From: an uncultured Bacteroidales bacterium
GTDB taxonomy: Bacteria; Bacteroidota; Bacteroidia; Bacteroidales; JAUNSR01
Direction: 5' to 3'
Length of the DNA stretch: 64,000 nt
Assembly (NCBI GenBank): GCA_947074145.1
Contig: CAMTOJ010000001.1
Coordinates: forward strand, 1-64,000
Shown: one piece after another, positions 6,951 to 16,416 of the stretch
Layout: every line of letters begins with the position of its first letter
How positions within the stretch are numbered: the first letter of the stretch is position 1
The notes under the pieces: model-generated
The model's database searches: none
What the model was told of the DNA's origin: nothing
Seen by the model: only the letters and a program-made list of their open reading frames with translations
Position numbers and translations under genes: made by a program

Positions 6951-8876
6951 ATGAAATACGGATATTATAGGATAGCTGCTGCCATACCAAAAGTAAAGAT
7001 TGCTGACTGCAACTATAATTTAGATGAAATAAAAAAACTTATTATAAGAGCTGAGCAAGAGAATGTTTCAATAATAACCTTTCCCGAACTCTCTTTAACA
7101 GCCTATACATGTGCTGATCTTTTTAGTCAATCACTATTAATAGATAAAACCCTAATTTCAATTTCAGAACTTTTAAAGTTCACCAAAGATAAGCAAATTA
7201 TTGCAATTATTGGAGCGCCTCTGAGAATTGATGAGTATCTCTTTAATACAGCCATTGTAATTCAAAAGGGCGAAATAAAAGGGATAGTTCCAAAGATATT
7301 TTTGCCTAATTATAGTGAGTTTTATGAATCCAGATGGTTTACTTCAGGAAAAGATATTAAAAAGACACACATTGATATACTTTCCATGCAGGTTCCTTTT
7401 GGTAATGATCTGCTTTTCAGATCGGATGATTTGTGTTTTGGAATCGAAATTTGTGAAGACCTTTGGACTCCGATGCCACCATCTTCAGATATGGCATTGA
7501 GTGGGGCAAATATTTTATTTAATCTTTCAGCAAGTAACGAACTGGTAGGAAAAAATGATTATTTGAAATCATTAATCTTACAACAATCTGCAAGAACAAT
7601 ATCTGCATATATTTATTCTTCTGCCGGTTTTGGAGAATCTACAACCGATCTTGTATTTGCAGGAAATGGATTAATTGCAGAGAATGGAGAATTTCTAAAT
7701 CAAAGTGATCGTTTTTCTCTCGAGGATCAACTTATTATTAGTGATGTTGATATTGAAAAACTAAATAATCAGAGATCAAAGACTACTACATTTAATAAAA
7801 GACTTTCAGACACAAATACATGTTATCGCTCTATTTCTTTAGAATGTAATCAAATTAATGGATTTTCCGATTTCAGACGTAGCGTGAATCCATATCCCTT
7901 CATACCAAACGATACATATATGAACGAAAGGTGTGAGGAGATATTCAGTATTCAGGTTATGGGACTTGCTCAACGTATTTCTCATACGAATGCTAAAAGT
8001 TCTGTGATAGGAATAAGCGGAGGTTTAGACTCAACATTGGCTCTTCTTGTATGCGTACTTACCTATGATAAACTAAATATATCAAGAAAGAATATTATAG
8101 GTGTTACAATGCCAGGTTTCGGCACTACATCCCGTACATACAATAATGCTGTAAATCTTATGAAGTCCTTAGGAATTACAATAAGAGAGGTTGATATAAA
8201 GAAGGCTTGCATGCAACATTTTGAGGATCTCAATATTGATCCCTCTGTTCATGATGTAACATACGAAAATACACAGGCAAGAGAGAGAACACAAATACTT
8301 ATGGATATTGCCAACCAGACAGATGGTATGGTGATTGGTACAGGCGATCTATCAGAACTTGCTTTAGGTTGGGCTACTTACAATGGCGATCATATGTCGA
8401 TGTATGGAGTAAATGGCAGTATACCTAAAACTCTTGTCAAATATCTTGTAAAATGGGTAGCGCTTAATAAGACAGATAAGGAATCCGCTGACATACTTCT
8501 TGATGTAATAGACACTCCAATCAGTCCTGAGCTGATACCTGCAGACGAAAATGGAGAGATAAAACAAAAGACAGAAGATCTTGTTGGTCCATACGAATTG
8601 CATGATTTCTTCTTATATAATTTTATGCGTCAGGGTTTTTCTCCTTTAAAGATATACGAATTGGCAAAAATTGCCTTTACCAATGTATATGATGAAGAAA
8701 CAATCAAAAAGTGGCTGAAAATATTTGTACGAAGATTTTTTAATCAACAGTTTAAACGCTCTTGTCTTCCTGATGGGCCCAAAGTAGGATCTGTATCACT
8801 TTCTCCAAGAGGAGACTGGAGAATGCCAAGCGATGCTTCATCAGCATTATGGCTTTCGGAATTAGAAAACATATAA
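6951..8876 (+). CDS. nadE: Glutamine-dependent NAD+ synthetase
   Basis: Amidates nicotinic acid adenine dinucleotide to NAD+ with ammonia from glutamine, the last step of NAD synthesis. The N-terminal nitrilase-type glutaminase domain shows its triad as E46 (FPELSL), K115 (VPKIFLP) and C168 (EICEDLW). The C-terminal synthetase domain has the SGGLDST P-loop near residue 356 and GTGDLSELALGW. Its 641 residues match the long two-domain form. ATG at 6951 was preferred to TTG at 6924 because the TTG lies inside a good -7 element. It is monocistronic, ending in a strong terminator. Confidence 0.96.
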   Translation: MKYGYYRIAAAIPKVKIADCNYNLDEIKKLIIRAEQENVSIITFPELSLTAYTCADLFSQSLLIDKTLISISELLKFTKDKQIIAIIGAPLRIDEYLFNTAIVIQKGEIKGIVPKIFLPNYSEFYESRWFTSGKDIKKTHIDILSMQVPFGNDLLFRSDDLCFGIEICEDLWTPMPPSSDMALSGANILFNLSASNELVGKNDYLKSLILQQSARTISAYIYSSAGFGESTTDLVFAGNGLIAENGEFLNQSDRFSLEDQLIISDVDIEKLNNQRSKTTTFNKRLSDTNTCYRSISLECNQINGFSDFRRSVNPYPFIPNDTYMNERCEEIFSIQVMGLAQRISHTNAKSSVIGISGGLDSTLALLVCVLTYDKLNISRKNIIGVTMPGFGTTSRTYNNAVNLMKSLGITIREVDIKKACMQHFEDLNIDPSVHDVTYENTQARERTQILMDIANQTDGMVIGTGDLSELALGWATYNGDHMSMYGVNGSIPKTLVKYLVKWVALNKTDKESADILLDVIDTPISPELIPADENGEIKQKTEDLVGPYELHDFFLYNFMRQGFSPLKIYELAKIAFTNVYDEETIKKWLKIFVRRFFNQQFKRSCLPDGPKVGSVSLSPRGDWRMPSDASSALWLSELENI

Positions 8877-8896
8877 AGAATAACTTGCATATAAAT

Positions 8897-8937
8897 AAAA
8901 ATCCTGAATGTGATATGGTTACATTCAGGATTTTTTT
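8897..8937. terminator. Bidirectional terminator between nadE and the helicase gene
   Basis: A perfect 15-bp stem (8897-8911 with 8921-8935) has A residues on its left flank and a T-run on its right, so it can stop transcription from both sides. It overlaps the last bases of the convergent helicase gene. Confidence 0.9.
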
Positions 8938-11038
8938 AATTACTATCCTCTTTGAAATCTGATATTATATCAAGTATCTCTTCTCCGAATTTTTCTACTA
9001 TTTTTTTTCCTATTCCCGGTATTGACAAAAGTTCTTTTTCATTCTCAGGCATTTTGTTTGCCAATCCAAGAAGAGCTTTTTGATGAAAAATCGTATAAGG
9101 CGGAATATTTAGTTCCTCCGATTTATCCTTTCTCCATATTCGCAACCTGTTATATAGTTCCGGTTGTTCGATATCGGCAGATATTTCAACTTTTTCTGTT
9201 TCCTTTTTGGTCTTAAGATTCTTTCTTTTCTCATTGCTTAATGATGCTACAGCCCTTGCTTTAAGATACGATTCTATATTAAAACCGTCGGTAGCAGAGA
9301 GTAAACAAGCATTTTTCAGAGTCAATTGATCTATAAGTGTATCATACTCCTTATTAAGAGATTTCTTTAGTTCCTTATTATCTGTTAAAGGTGCAGAATT
9401 ACCTATTCTCTTATTTATAATATTATCAATCTTTTCGGTAAAATAGGCTACACCTTTTCGAACTCTGTCTTTTATGATCTCATTAGTTTCATAATCGGGT
9501 ATTGCCCCCACATAGTTTTGAAGTTGATTGATGAAATTTATGCCAACCGAATATAATTGCTCTTTTGTATCTTTACAAGCCTCCTTAAGACCGAGAATAT
9601 ATGATGGATATAACATTCCTATATTCTCGTCGCATAACCTTGTGTAATGATCAATTCTGTGATATATGCTTTTAAACTCGAATAGATCTGTCAATAACTC
9701 CATAAAATATCGCTTGTGTGCATTATCAAGCATATCTCTATCTGGTTTATTATTGGCAACGTAATCATTGAACTTATCAAGCAAATCATCTTTCTTTACC
9801 AGACTCTGGCTTATTGGAGATAATAAAACTATACCTTCAAGAGTTCTGCATCTACTCATTGCCACATAAACCTGTCCATGAGTAAAAGCTTGTGATACAT
9901 CGATTATCACTTTGTCGAAAGTTAATCCCTGACTCTTATGCACCGTTATAGCCCAAGCTGTCCTAAGCGGATACTGACGGAATTTTCCCTCTATTGTCTC
10001 TTTTATCTCCTTAGTATCGGGATCAATAGTATATTTTGTATTCTGCCACTCAATAGGCGTAACGCTAATCCTTCTGCCTTCAGATTCAACAATTATCTCA
10101 TTATCGCTAATTTTGCTTATAAATCCGATTTTTCCGTTGTAATATAGTTTTTCTTGTCCCGGGTCATTTTTAACAAACATAACCTGAGCACCTGCCTTTA
10201 ACTCCAAAATCTCGTTAGTTGGGTAGGAATATTGTGGAAATTCCCCCTCAATATTTGCTTTAAACTTATATTTTTTAGAATCTATATTCTCAAGTTTCTG
10301 ATCATTTATAGTATTCGATTGTGAGTTATGAGTAGTAAGTGTGATATAACCATCACTTACATTTGACTCAAATCCCGGGATATATCTTTTATTAATCTCT
10401 TTTAGTGACTCATCAGATATCTTCTTATTTCTGATAGAGTTTAGAATATCTAAAAATCTTATATCCTGCTGTCGGTAAACTTTCTGCAGTTCGATAGATA
10501 CATATCCTGCTTTTGCAAGTGCCGTACTATGAAAGAAGAAAGGAGAGGCATAAAAAGAAGATAACATTTTCCATTCATCATCCTTTACAACGGGAGAAAG
10601 TTGCTGTATATCTCCAATCATAACCAATTGAACACCACCGAATGGAAGACTTGAAGATCTGTATCTTCGAAGTGTATCATCAATAGCATCCAACAGATCG
10701 GAGCGAACCATACTTATCTCATCGATAATCAAAGTATCGATACTTTTGATAATATTGATTTTGTCTTTAGAAAATTTATTGGTTTTGTTGACCGTCGTGC
10801 CGTTTGGGAAGAAGGGCGAAAAGGGTAATTGAAAGAAAGAATGGATTGTTACACCTCCGGCATTAATTGCAGCAATACCAGTGGGTGCTACTAAAATAAT
10901 CCTCTTGAAACTATTCTTTTTTATTTTTTTTAGGAATGTTGTTTTTCCTGTTCCCGCTTTACCTGTTAAAAAAATATTCAATGATGTTTCATTTATAAAT
11001 TTCTCTGCCAGCTCAAGCTCATAGTTAGTTTCCGTCAT
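8936..11038 (-). CDS. PIF1/RecD-like SF1 DNA helicase with C-terminal HRDC domain
   Basis: A 700-residue superfamily 1B helicase. Walker A is LTGKAGTGKTTFLKK (about 24-38), followed by APTGIAA, DEISMVRSD (Walker B), IGDIQQLSPVVKD (motif III), and VHKSQGLTFDKVIID with VYVAMSRCRTLEG (motifs V and VI). The final ~80 residues (LYNRLRIWRKDKSEEL to LLSIPGIGKKIVEKFGEEIL) form an HRDC-type nucleic-acid binding domain. This arrangement is common in Bacteroidales. It probably acts in replication-fork or recombination processing; the precise role is unknown. It is divergent from the cyd operon across about 110 bp. Confidence 0.92.
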   Translation of the reverse strand: MTETNYELELAEKFINETSLNIFLTGKAGTGKTTFLKKIKKNSFKRIILVAPTGIAAINAGGVTIHSFFQLPFSPFFPNGTTVNKTNKFSKDKINIIKSIDTLIIDEISMVRSDLLDAIDDTLRRYRSSSLPFGGVQLVMIGDIQQLSPVVKDDEWKMLSSFYASPFFFHSTALAKAGYVSIELQKVYRQQDIRFLDILNSIRNKKISDESLKEINKRYIPGFESNVSDGYITLTTHNSQSNTINDQKLENIDSKKYKFKANIEGEFPQYSYPTNEILELKAGAQVMFVKNDPGQEKLYYNGKIGFISKISDNEIIVESEGRRISVTPIEWQNTKYTIDPDTKEIKETIEGKFRQYPLRTAWAITVHKSQGLTFDKVIIDVSQAFTHGQVYVAMSRCRTLEGIVLLSPISQSLVKKDDLLDKFNDYVANNKPDRDMLDNAHKRYFMELLTDLFEFKSIYHRIDHYTRLCDENIGMLYPSYILGLKEACKDTKEQLYSVGINFINQLQNYVGAIPDYETNEIIKDRVRKGVAYFTEKIDNIINKRIGNSAPLTDNKELKKSLNKEYDTLIDQLTLKNACLLSATDGFNIESYLKARAVASLSNEKRKNLKTKKETEKVEISADIEQPELYNRLRIWRKDKSEELNIPPYTIFHQKALLGLANKMPENEKELLSIPGIGKKIVEKFGEEILDIISDFKEDSN

Positions 11039-11146
11039 CTTTTATCAATTATTACAAACACAAATATAAATCACTTTTTAGTTTTTTTAAAGGCTAAAAA
11101 AAAGAAATTTTCCCTAAGGATTGTTATACAATAAATTCAACTCGAA

Positions 11147-11374
11147 ATGCATGAAAATAATATTTTTTTAAGAGTATTTCATTTTTATCTTGAAGGATTT
11201 AAAAATATGAAATTAGGAAAGACTCTATGGCTCATTATTATTATAAAACTGATAATAATGTTCGGTATTCTAAGAGTTTTCTTTTTTCGAGACTACCTTT
11301 CTCAAAATACTGATAATAAGAAAGAGATTCCTCATTATGTAGGTTCGGAATTAATTAACAGACAAATCAAATAA
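11147..11374 (+). CDS. DUF4492 small membrane protein
   Basis: A 75-residue protein with one transmembrane helix (about 28-48, LWLIIIIKLIIMFGILRVFFF) after an N-terminal FYLEGFKNMKLGKTLW segment characteristic of DUF4492. Family members lie immediately upstream of cydA in Bacteroidota, as here: the gap to cydA is 3 bp. A role in assembly or stability of the bd oxidase, by analogy with the CydX and CydS small subunits, is plausible but inferred from position only. Confidence 0.88.
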   Translation: MHENNIFLRVFHFYLEGFKNMKLGKTLWLIIIIKLIIMFGILRVFFFRDYLSQNTDNKKEIPHYVGSELINRQIK

Positions 11375-11377
11375 TTT

Positions 11378-12961
11378 ATGGATATATCCTCATCTCTTGT
11401 CGATTGGTCACGTGCCCAGTTTGCTCTAACGGCAATGTATCATTGGCTGTTTGTTCCCCTCACACTTGGATTGGGGATAATAATGGCAATAATGGAGACC
11501 ATATATGTTAGAACATCTAAAGAAATATGGAAAAAAATCACCCGATTTTGGATGACATTGTTCGGTGTGAATTTTGCAATAGGTATAGCTACAGGTATTA
11601 TTCTTGAGTTTCAATTCGGAACAAACTGGTCGAACTACAGTTGGTTTGTAGGTGACATATTTGGTGCTCCTCTGGCTATTGAGGGTATAATGGCATTTTT
11701 TCTTGAGGCGATATTTTCTGCAGTGATGTTTTTTGGATGGAATAAAGTGAGTCGTAGATTTCATCTTACCTCAACTTGGATGACAGCCATAGGAGCAACA
11801 TTATCGGCATTGTGGATACTTGTAGCTAATGCATGGATGCAATTTCCTGTTGGAATGACATTTAATCCCGATACTGTAAGGAATGAGATGACCGATTTTT
11901 TTGCAGTGCTTCTTTCTCCTGTTGCAATCAATAAATTCTTGCATACAGTAATCTCATGCTGGGTGTTGGGTTCTGTCTTTGTTATTGGTGTTTCTTGTTG
12001 GTTTCTGATAAAAAAAAGAAATATAGAGCTTGCTATAAAAAGTATAAAGGTCGCTTCTTTGGTTGGTATCTTTTCAATCGTTGGAACACTTGTGACAGGT
12101 GATGATACTGCCAAAGTGGTTGCTCGGGTACAGCCTATGAAACTGGCAGCAATGGAAGGCCTTTACGATGGTAATACTGATCAGAGTATTGTGGCATTCG
12201 GTATTCTCAATCCCGATAAAAGATATGACAATAATGAGAAGGAGTTTCTTTTTGTTATAAGGATCCCTTATGTACTATCTTATCTTGCATACGGTGATAT
12301 TCATTCTTATGTGGCAGGAATAAATGATATAATAAAAGGCGGTTATCAGGCGCAGTATATTGATAAAACACACTACATAATGGAACCGATGGACGAGAGG
12401 ATAGAGAGTGGAAAAACTGCTCTTGCTTCACTGGCTTCGTATAGAAAGGCAAAAAAAGAAAAAAATGATTCATTGATGGATATATCAGGAAAGATACTTC
12501 AAGAGAATTATAAAAATTTCGGATATGGTTACGTTACAGATATAGAGCAGATAATACCTTATGTGCCGATTGTGTTTTATGCGTTCCATACAATGGTACT
12601 TTTAGGATTTTATTTTCTTCTCTTTTTTATCATTTTTATATGTGTAATGGGGCGCAAAAAGTATAACGGCTTAAATAATAGATGGTTGATGTGGATAGGC
12701 CTTTTGAGTATTCCACTTGCATATATAATGTCAGAAGCTGGATGGGTAACTGCCGAAGTTGGTCGTCAACCATGGACAATTCAAGACATATTACCAACTT
12801 TTGCGTCTATTTCACGACTCTCAACTTCTAATGTCCAGACAACTTTTTGGTTGTTTCTGATATTATTTACGGTTTTATTGATTGCTGATATAATGATTAT
12901 AACACGTCAAATAAAGAAAGAAGACATAAACGATAGTCAGTCAGGACATGACGGTTATTAA
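11378..12961 (+). CDS. cydA: Cytochrome bd ubiquinol oxidase subunit I
   Basis: Haem-bearing subunit of the inner-membrane bd oxidase, a high-oxygen-affinity quinol oxidase. The N-terminus DWSRAQFALTAMYHWLFVPLTLGLG carries the conserved haem-ligand His region. MAFFLEAIFSAVMFFGW, the Q-loop region, and the near-invariant AEVGRQPW motif toward the C-terminus are present. Its 527 residues fit the family. It is the second gene of DUF4492-cydA-cydB. Use of bd oxidase indicates tolerance of, and respiration at, low oxygen. Confidence 0.97.
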   Translation: MDISSSLVDWSRAQFALTAMYHWLFVPLTLGLGIIMAIMETIYVRTSKEIWKKITRFWMTLFGVNFAIGIATGIILEFQFGTNWSNYSWFVGDIFGAPLAIEGIMAFFLEAIFSAVMFFGWNKVSRRFHLTSTWMTAIGATLSALWILVANAWMQFPVGMTFNPDTVRNEMTDFFAVLLSPVAINKFLHTVISCWVLGSVFVIGVSCWFLIKKRNIELAIKSIKVASLVGIFSIVGTLVTGDDTAKVVARVQPMKLAAMEGLYDGNTDQSIVAFGILNPDKRYDNNEKEFLFVIRIPYVLSYLAYGDIHSYVAGINDIIKGGYQAQYIDKTHYIMEPMDERIESGKTALASLASYRKAKKEKNDSLMDISGKILQENYKNFGYGYVTDIEQIIPYVPIVFYAFHTMVLLGFYFLLFFIIFICVMGRKKYNGLNNRWLMWIGLLSIPLAYIMSEAGWVTAEVGRQPWTIQDILPTFASISRLSTSNVQTTFWLFLILFTVLLIADIMIITRQIKKEDINDSQSGHDGY

Positions 12962-12991
12962 TATTAGAAACTGAAATAAAAAATTTACTAT

Positions 12992-14137
12992 ATGGATGGT
13001 TTAGAATTTTATCAACATTATTGGTGGTTTATTATATCACTTCTTGCAGCTCTGCTTGTTGTATTTATGTTTGTACAGGGCGGTCAAACATTGATTTTAA
13101 GAATTGGAAAAGATGATATTGAACGGAAAATGATATTAAACTCACTGGGTCGTAAATGGGAAATAACATTTACTACTCTGGTGGTTTACGGTGGTGCTTT
13201 TTTTGCATCTTTTTCTTTATATTATTCGACAAGTTTCGGAGGAGCTTATTGGTTATGGATGATAATCCTCTTTAGCTTTATCATTCAGGCTGTTGCTTAT
13301 GAATATATGAATAAACCCGGAAACTTTCTTGGTCGTAAAACCTATATGGCTTTTCTTTATATTAACGGCTTCATCGGTGTCTATTCAATAGGTATAGCGG
13401 TTTCAACACTATTTACAGGTGCTCCGTTTTATGTCAACAAAGATAATATGTCTGATATGTTTATGCCTGTGATTTCTGTCTGGGGAAATTCTGCACATGG
13501 CCTTGATGCATATTTTAATCTTACTAATATTCTTTTAGGTCTTGCCCTTGTGTTTTTAACAAGAATGTCCGGGTGTTTTTACCTTATGAATAATATTGAT
13601 TATCACGAGATATATCTTAGATGCAGAAAGTTAGCAATAATCAACAGTATTCCTTTTTTAATCTGCTTCCTTGGATTTATAGCATTTATATTTGTAGGGG
13701 AAGGATATGCAGTTGATAATATCAATGAGGTTATTTATCTTGAAAAATATAAATATGCCATCAACATGATACAAGTTCCTTTTATCGGTATAATTTTTGT
13801 TCTTGGCGTATTGTTAGTAGTTTTTTCAATATTTCGTACTGCTTATAGTCATACTGCAAGACAAACATTCTGGTATAATGCTGCAGGTACATTGTTTGTC
13901 GTTCTTGCATTGTTTTTATCACTTGGATATAATGATACCGCATATTATCCTTCAAATATCGACATTCAAAGTTCTCTTACTATCACAAATAGTTCATCAA
14001 GTATTTTTACACTTAAAGTTATGTCGGTAGTTTCACTTCTTATACCTATTGTTCTGGTTTATGGTGCAGTGGTTTGGAGAGCAATGGATAAATGTAAAAT
14101 TACAGAAGCAGAGTTTAAGGATGATACCTCTGAGTAA
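12992..14137 (+). CDS. cydB: Cytochrome bd ubiquinol oxidase subunit II
   Basis: Multi-spanning partner subunit of CydA, 381 residues. The N-terminus (YQHYWWFIISLLAALLVVFMFVQGGQTL) and the internal GRKTY, NSAHGLDAYFN and SHTARQTFWYNA segments are typical of the Bacteroidota CydB type. It starts 30 bp after cydA and ends the operon. A palindromic repeat follows 21 bp downstream of the stop. No cydCD assembly genes are in the window. Confidence 0.95.
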   Translation: MDGLEFYQHYWWFIISLLAALLVVFMFVQGGQTLILRIGKDDIERKMILNSLGRKWEITFTTLVVYGGAFFASFSLYYSTSFGGAYWLWMIILFSFIIQAVAYEYMNKPGNFLGRKTYMAFLYINGFIGVYSIGIAVSTLFTGAPFYVNKDNMSDMFMPVISVWGNSAHGLDAYFNLTNILLGLALVFLTRMSGCFYLMNNIDYHEIYLRCRKLAIINSIPFLICFLGFIAFIFVGEGYAVDNINEVIYLEKYKYAINMIQVPFIGIIFVLGVLLVVFSIFRTAYSHTARQTFWYNAAGTLFVVLALFLSLGYNDTAYYPSNIDIQSSLTITNSSSSIFTLKVMSVVSLLIPIVLVYGAVVWRAMDKCKITEAEFKDDTSE

Positions 14138-14158
14138 TTTAAATTTTCTGCTTGCAAC

Positions 14159-14254
14159 TTTCGCTGCTCCTTGCTAGTTATCAACTGATAACTAGTAAAG
14201 AATCAACTGATAAGTAGCAAGTTATCAACTGATAACTAGCAAGGAGCAGCGAAA
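14159..14254. repeat. Long imperfect palindrome with three direct repeats
   Basis: The 34-nt arms 14159-14192 and 14221-14254 are reverse complements apart from two central positions of each arm. They start and end with TTTCGCTGCTCCTTGC / GCAAGGAGCAGCGAAA. Within them a ~18-nt unit, (T)TATCAACTGATAACTAG, occurs three times in direct orientation: 14177-14195, 14200-14217 (degenerate) and 14221-14239. The RNA would form a long hairpin just after cydB. It has no T-run, so it looks more like a REP-type or mobile palindromic element than a simple terminator. Confidence 0.85.
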
Positions 14255-14456
14255 AATGATTTGGGTAAAAAATAAGTACTTGTGATTATTCTGAATTAGC
14301 CATTTTTGATGAAAGATGTTTATATTAAGTTTTTGTTAATCTCTTATTTTCTAAGTTGATTGAAATAATTTGATTTATAAATTAGATTGACTCTGTATTA
14401 TAATAGTTATGCTTATTTATTTTTTACTTTTGAAAAATTGATAATTAACACATAAT

Positions 14457-14657
14457 ATGGACGCAACAAAGAGAAGTAATATAAAAATTGGTCAGCTTGT
14501 TAATATAGTATTGAAGGCAGATCAGCGTACCGGTGATTTGACAGAAGGAGTGGTGAAAAATATTTTGACCAAATCACCAAATCATCCTCATGGGATAAAA
14601 GTTAGACTTGAAACAGGAGAAGTTGGACGTGTTAAAGAGATTTTAGAAGATGAATAA
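14457..14657 (+). CDS. ywbE: YwbE family protein
   Basis: A 66-residue protein matching the short YwbE/DUF2196 family: RSNIKIGQLVNIVLKADQ, then RTGDLTEGVVKNILTKSPNHPHGIKVRLETGEVGRV. It forms a small beta-rich domain. Its function is unknown. A -7-like TACTTTTG lies at 14425-14432. The next gene begins 14 bp downstream, so the two are probably co-transcribed. Confidence 0.88.
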   Translation: MDATKRSNIKIGQLVNIVLKADQRTGDLTEGVVKNILTKSPNHPHGIKVRLETGEVGRVKEILEDE

Positions 14658-14671
14658 TATCTATATGCTGT

Positions 14672-15610
14672 ATGAAAAGTAGAATTAAAAAGAGGGTATT
14701 GAATTTCGTTATTACAAATGTTGTAATATTTTCTATTATACTAATCGTTATACCAACTGTTATAATGAAAAGTATGCTAAACAAAAAGATTACCTACACC
14801 CAAATGTGGGCACCGGGGGAGTTTGGAATTGAAAAAGCTGATACGCTAAATTTAAAATCATCTGATAATTATAACGTCGAAGTATTTGTTGTAGAAGCCG
14901 ATACGCCTAAGTGTGCAATTATTTGTTTAACGGGTATGCAGAACCCTTCAGTGTCCATTTATTATGGGCACTCGAAGATGTTTCTTGACCAATCTTATTC
15001 ATGCTTTATGACAGAGGTTCGAGGTCACGGTGGGAGTGATGGTGATAAAATCTGTGTCGGCTATCAAGAGTGGAGAGATGTAGAGGCTGTAACGAATTAT
15101 ATTAAATCTCAACCTAAATATAAAGATGTACCTATTGTTATTATGGGAGTATCAATGGGAGGTGTCGTGGCGATAAATTCAACAGGTTTAAATAATGATA
15201 TTGATGGATTGATCTCATTATCTGCATTCTCATCTTGGGAGGATATATTCTGTGATAATATGTCACATAGTGCTCCTTCTATTTGGGTGACTATGGAGCG
15301 ACCATTTATCAACCTTGTATCAGCTTTTAAATATGGAGTTAACTCATGGAGTGTTAGCCCAAAAGAGATGATTAAAGAACTTAATAATCGCCCTGCTCTT
15401 ATTATGCACACCAAGGAGGATAATCAGGTTGGATACTCAAATTTTGAACGAATCATCAATAATGCCCCTCAAGGTGTTGAGACATTTGTTCGTGATAATA
15501 ATAACCATTTTTTTGTGACGGACTTTATAAATCCTCAAAACGATACAGAGTATTGTGAGAGAATTAATGATTTTATTAATAGAGTTATTGAAAGCGGTGC
15601 TCGCAACTAA
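14672..15610 (+). CDS. Membrane-anchored alpha/beta hydrolase
   Basis: A 312-residue serine hydrolase with an N-terminal membrane segment (about residues 9-32). The nucleophile elbow is GVSMGG, preceded by the RGHGGSDGD strand-loop. The acid is likely Asp in HTKEDNQVGY and the catalytic His lies in NNNHFFVTDF. It resembles lysophospholipase/peptidase-type membrane hydrolases, but the substrate cannot be deduced. It follows ywbE closely, probably in one transcript. The start ATG is the first in frame after the ywbE stop. Confidence 0.85.
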   Translation: MKSRIKKRVLNFVITNVVIFSIILIVIPTVIMKSMLNKKITYTQMWAPGEFGIEKADTLNLKSSDNYNVEVFVVEADTPKCAIICLTGMQNPSVSIYYGHSKMFLDQSYSCFMTEVRGHGGSDGDKICVGYQEWRDVEAVTNYIKSQPKYKDVPIVIMGVSMGGVVAINSTGLNNDIDGLISLSAFSSWEDIFCDNMSHSAPSIWVTMERPFINLVSAFKYGVNSWSVSPKEMIKELNNRPALIMHTKEDNQVGYSNFERIINNAPQGVETFVRDNNNHFFVTDFINPQNDTEYCERINDFINRVIESGARN

Positions 15611-15720
15611 ATATTGCTTTTACTTGTCGATTTATTTTTCCTATTGAGCAGATAAGATCTTGCTTTAAAGAATCGAGAACGAGCTTCCAAAAAGAGCTAA
15701 ATGGAAAAGTTGTAAAGTGC

Positions 15721-15765
15721 AAAGCTACACTTATACCGTAAAATGCAGATATAAATGTAGCTTTT
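15721..15765. terminator. Probable shared terminator hairpin
   Basis: AAAGCTACA (15721-15729) pairs with TGTAGCTTT (15756-15764) around a ~26-base loop, between the convergent hydrolase and lipoprotein genes. The T-run is short on both sides, so strength is uncertain. Confidence 0.45.
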
Positions 15766-15779
15766 ATGATTTCAAAATG

Positions 15780-16238
15780 CTAATCAATCTCTAATGGAGA
15801 AGTTGTTTCTTCTAATGTTTCATTATAATGATCCTCTGTTATTTTTAATTTGAAGATAGATCCATCCTCATTAATATCATATATCTCTGTATTGAAGAGA
15901 TTTGTTTTTGATTTATGGTAAGAATAACCTAATTTATTGTATAAAATACATTGACCATCATCAAATAATAGTTTTATAAAACGAATATGCTCCAAAATAG
16001 AATAACAAGTATAAGTAACAATTTCTGTACTTCGCATCTCTTTTGGGGGAATAAATAAATTCCATGACTCTTCAGATTTATTGTAATCTGTATACGCAAT
16101 AATTCTTATACTTTGATTTGTTGTATTCTCATAAATAAATGTCGCCTTGTATTCTTCGTCTGGAGAGCAACTATATACAACAACTAAAAATAGCATTAAG
16201 ATTATACTTATATATCTGTTATTTCCAATTTTCTTCAT
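15780..16238 (-). CDS. Hypothetical lipoprotein
   Basis: A 152-residue protein with a lipoprotein signal peptide: basic N-terminus, a hydrophobic core (about 9-22), and the lipidated Cys24 in VVYSCSPDEEY. The acidic PDEE directly after the Cys resembles the lipoprotein export signals that take Bacteroidota lipoproteins to the cell surface. I recognise no domain in the remainder, which looks beta-rich (ATFIYENTTNQSIRIIAYTD). The start at MKKIGNN was chosen because it places the signal peptide correctly; 13 upstream in-frame codons are not needed. Confidence 0.65.
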   Translation of the reverse strand: MKKIGNNRYISIILMLFLVVVYSCSPDEEYKATFIYENTTNQSIRIIAYTDYNKSEESWNLFIPPKEMRSTEIVTYTCYSILEHIRFIKLLFDDGQCILYNKLGYSYHKSKTNLFNTEIYDINEDGSIFKLKITEDHYNETLEETTSPLEID

Positions 16239-16373
16239 ATTTCTTGAAAAGTTTATCAATTTTATCATCGGTAACACCTGCAGGTTTCCTTTCCTTCTTT
16301 ATAAAAATGCTATTAATATTGATTATATTTTTAAAGCACAATTACAGTATATTGTTTATTTGGTATATTTTGG

Positions 16374-16404
16374 TTGTGAATTTAACATTCAAATATTATA
16401 TTTG
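16374..16404 (+). promoter_or_regulatory. Bacteroidetes-type promoter
   Basis: TTG (16374-16376), a 20-bp spacer and TATATTTG (16397-16404) match the Bacteroidetes -33/-7 consensus. It points into the broken frame at 16417-16606 and could also supply the barrel genes downstream. Confidence 0.6.
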
Positions 16405-16416
16405 CAAAAAAAATAC

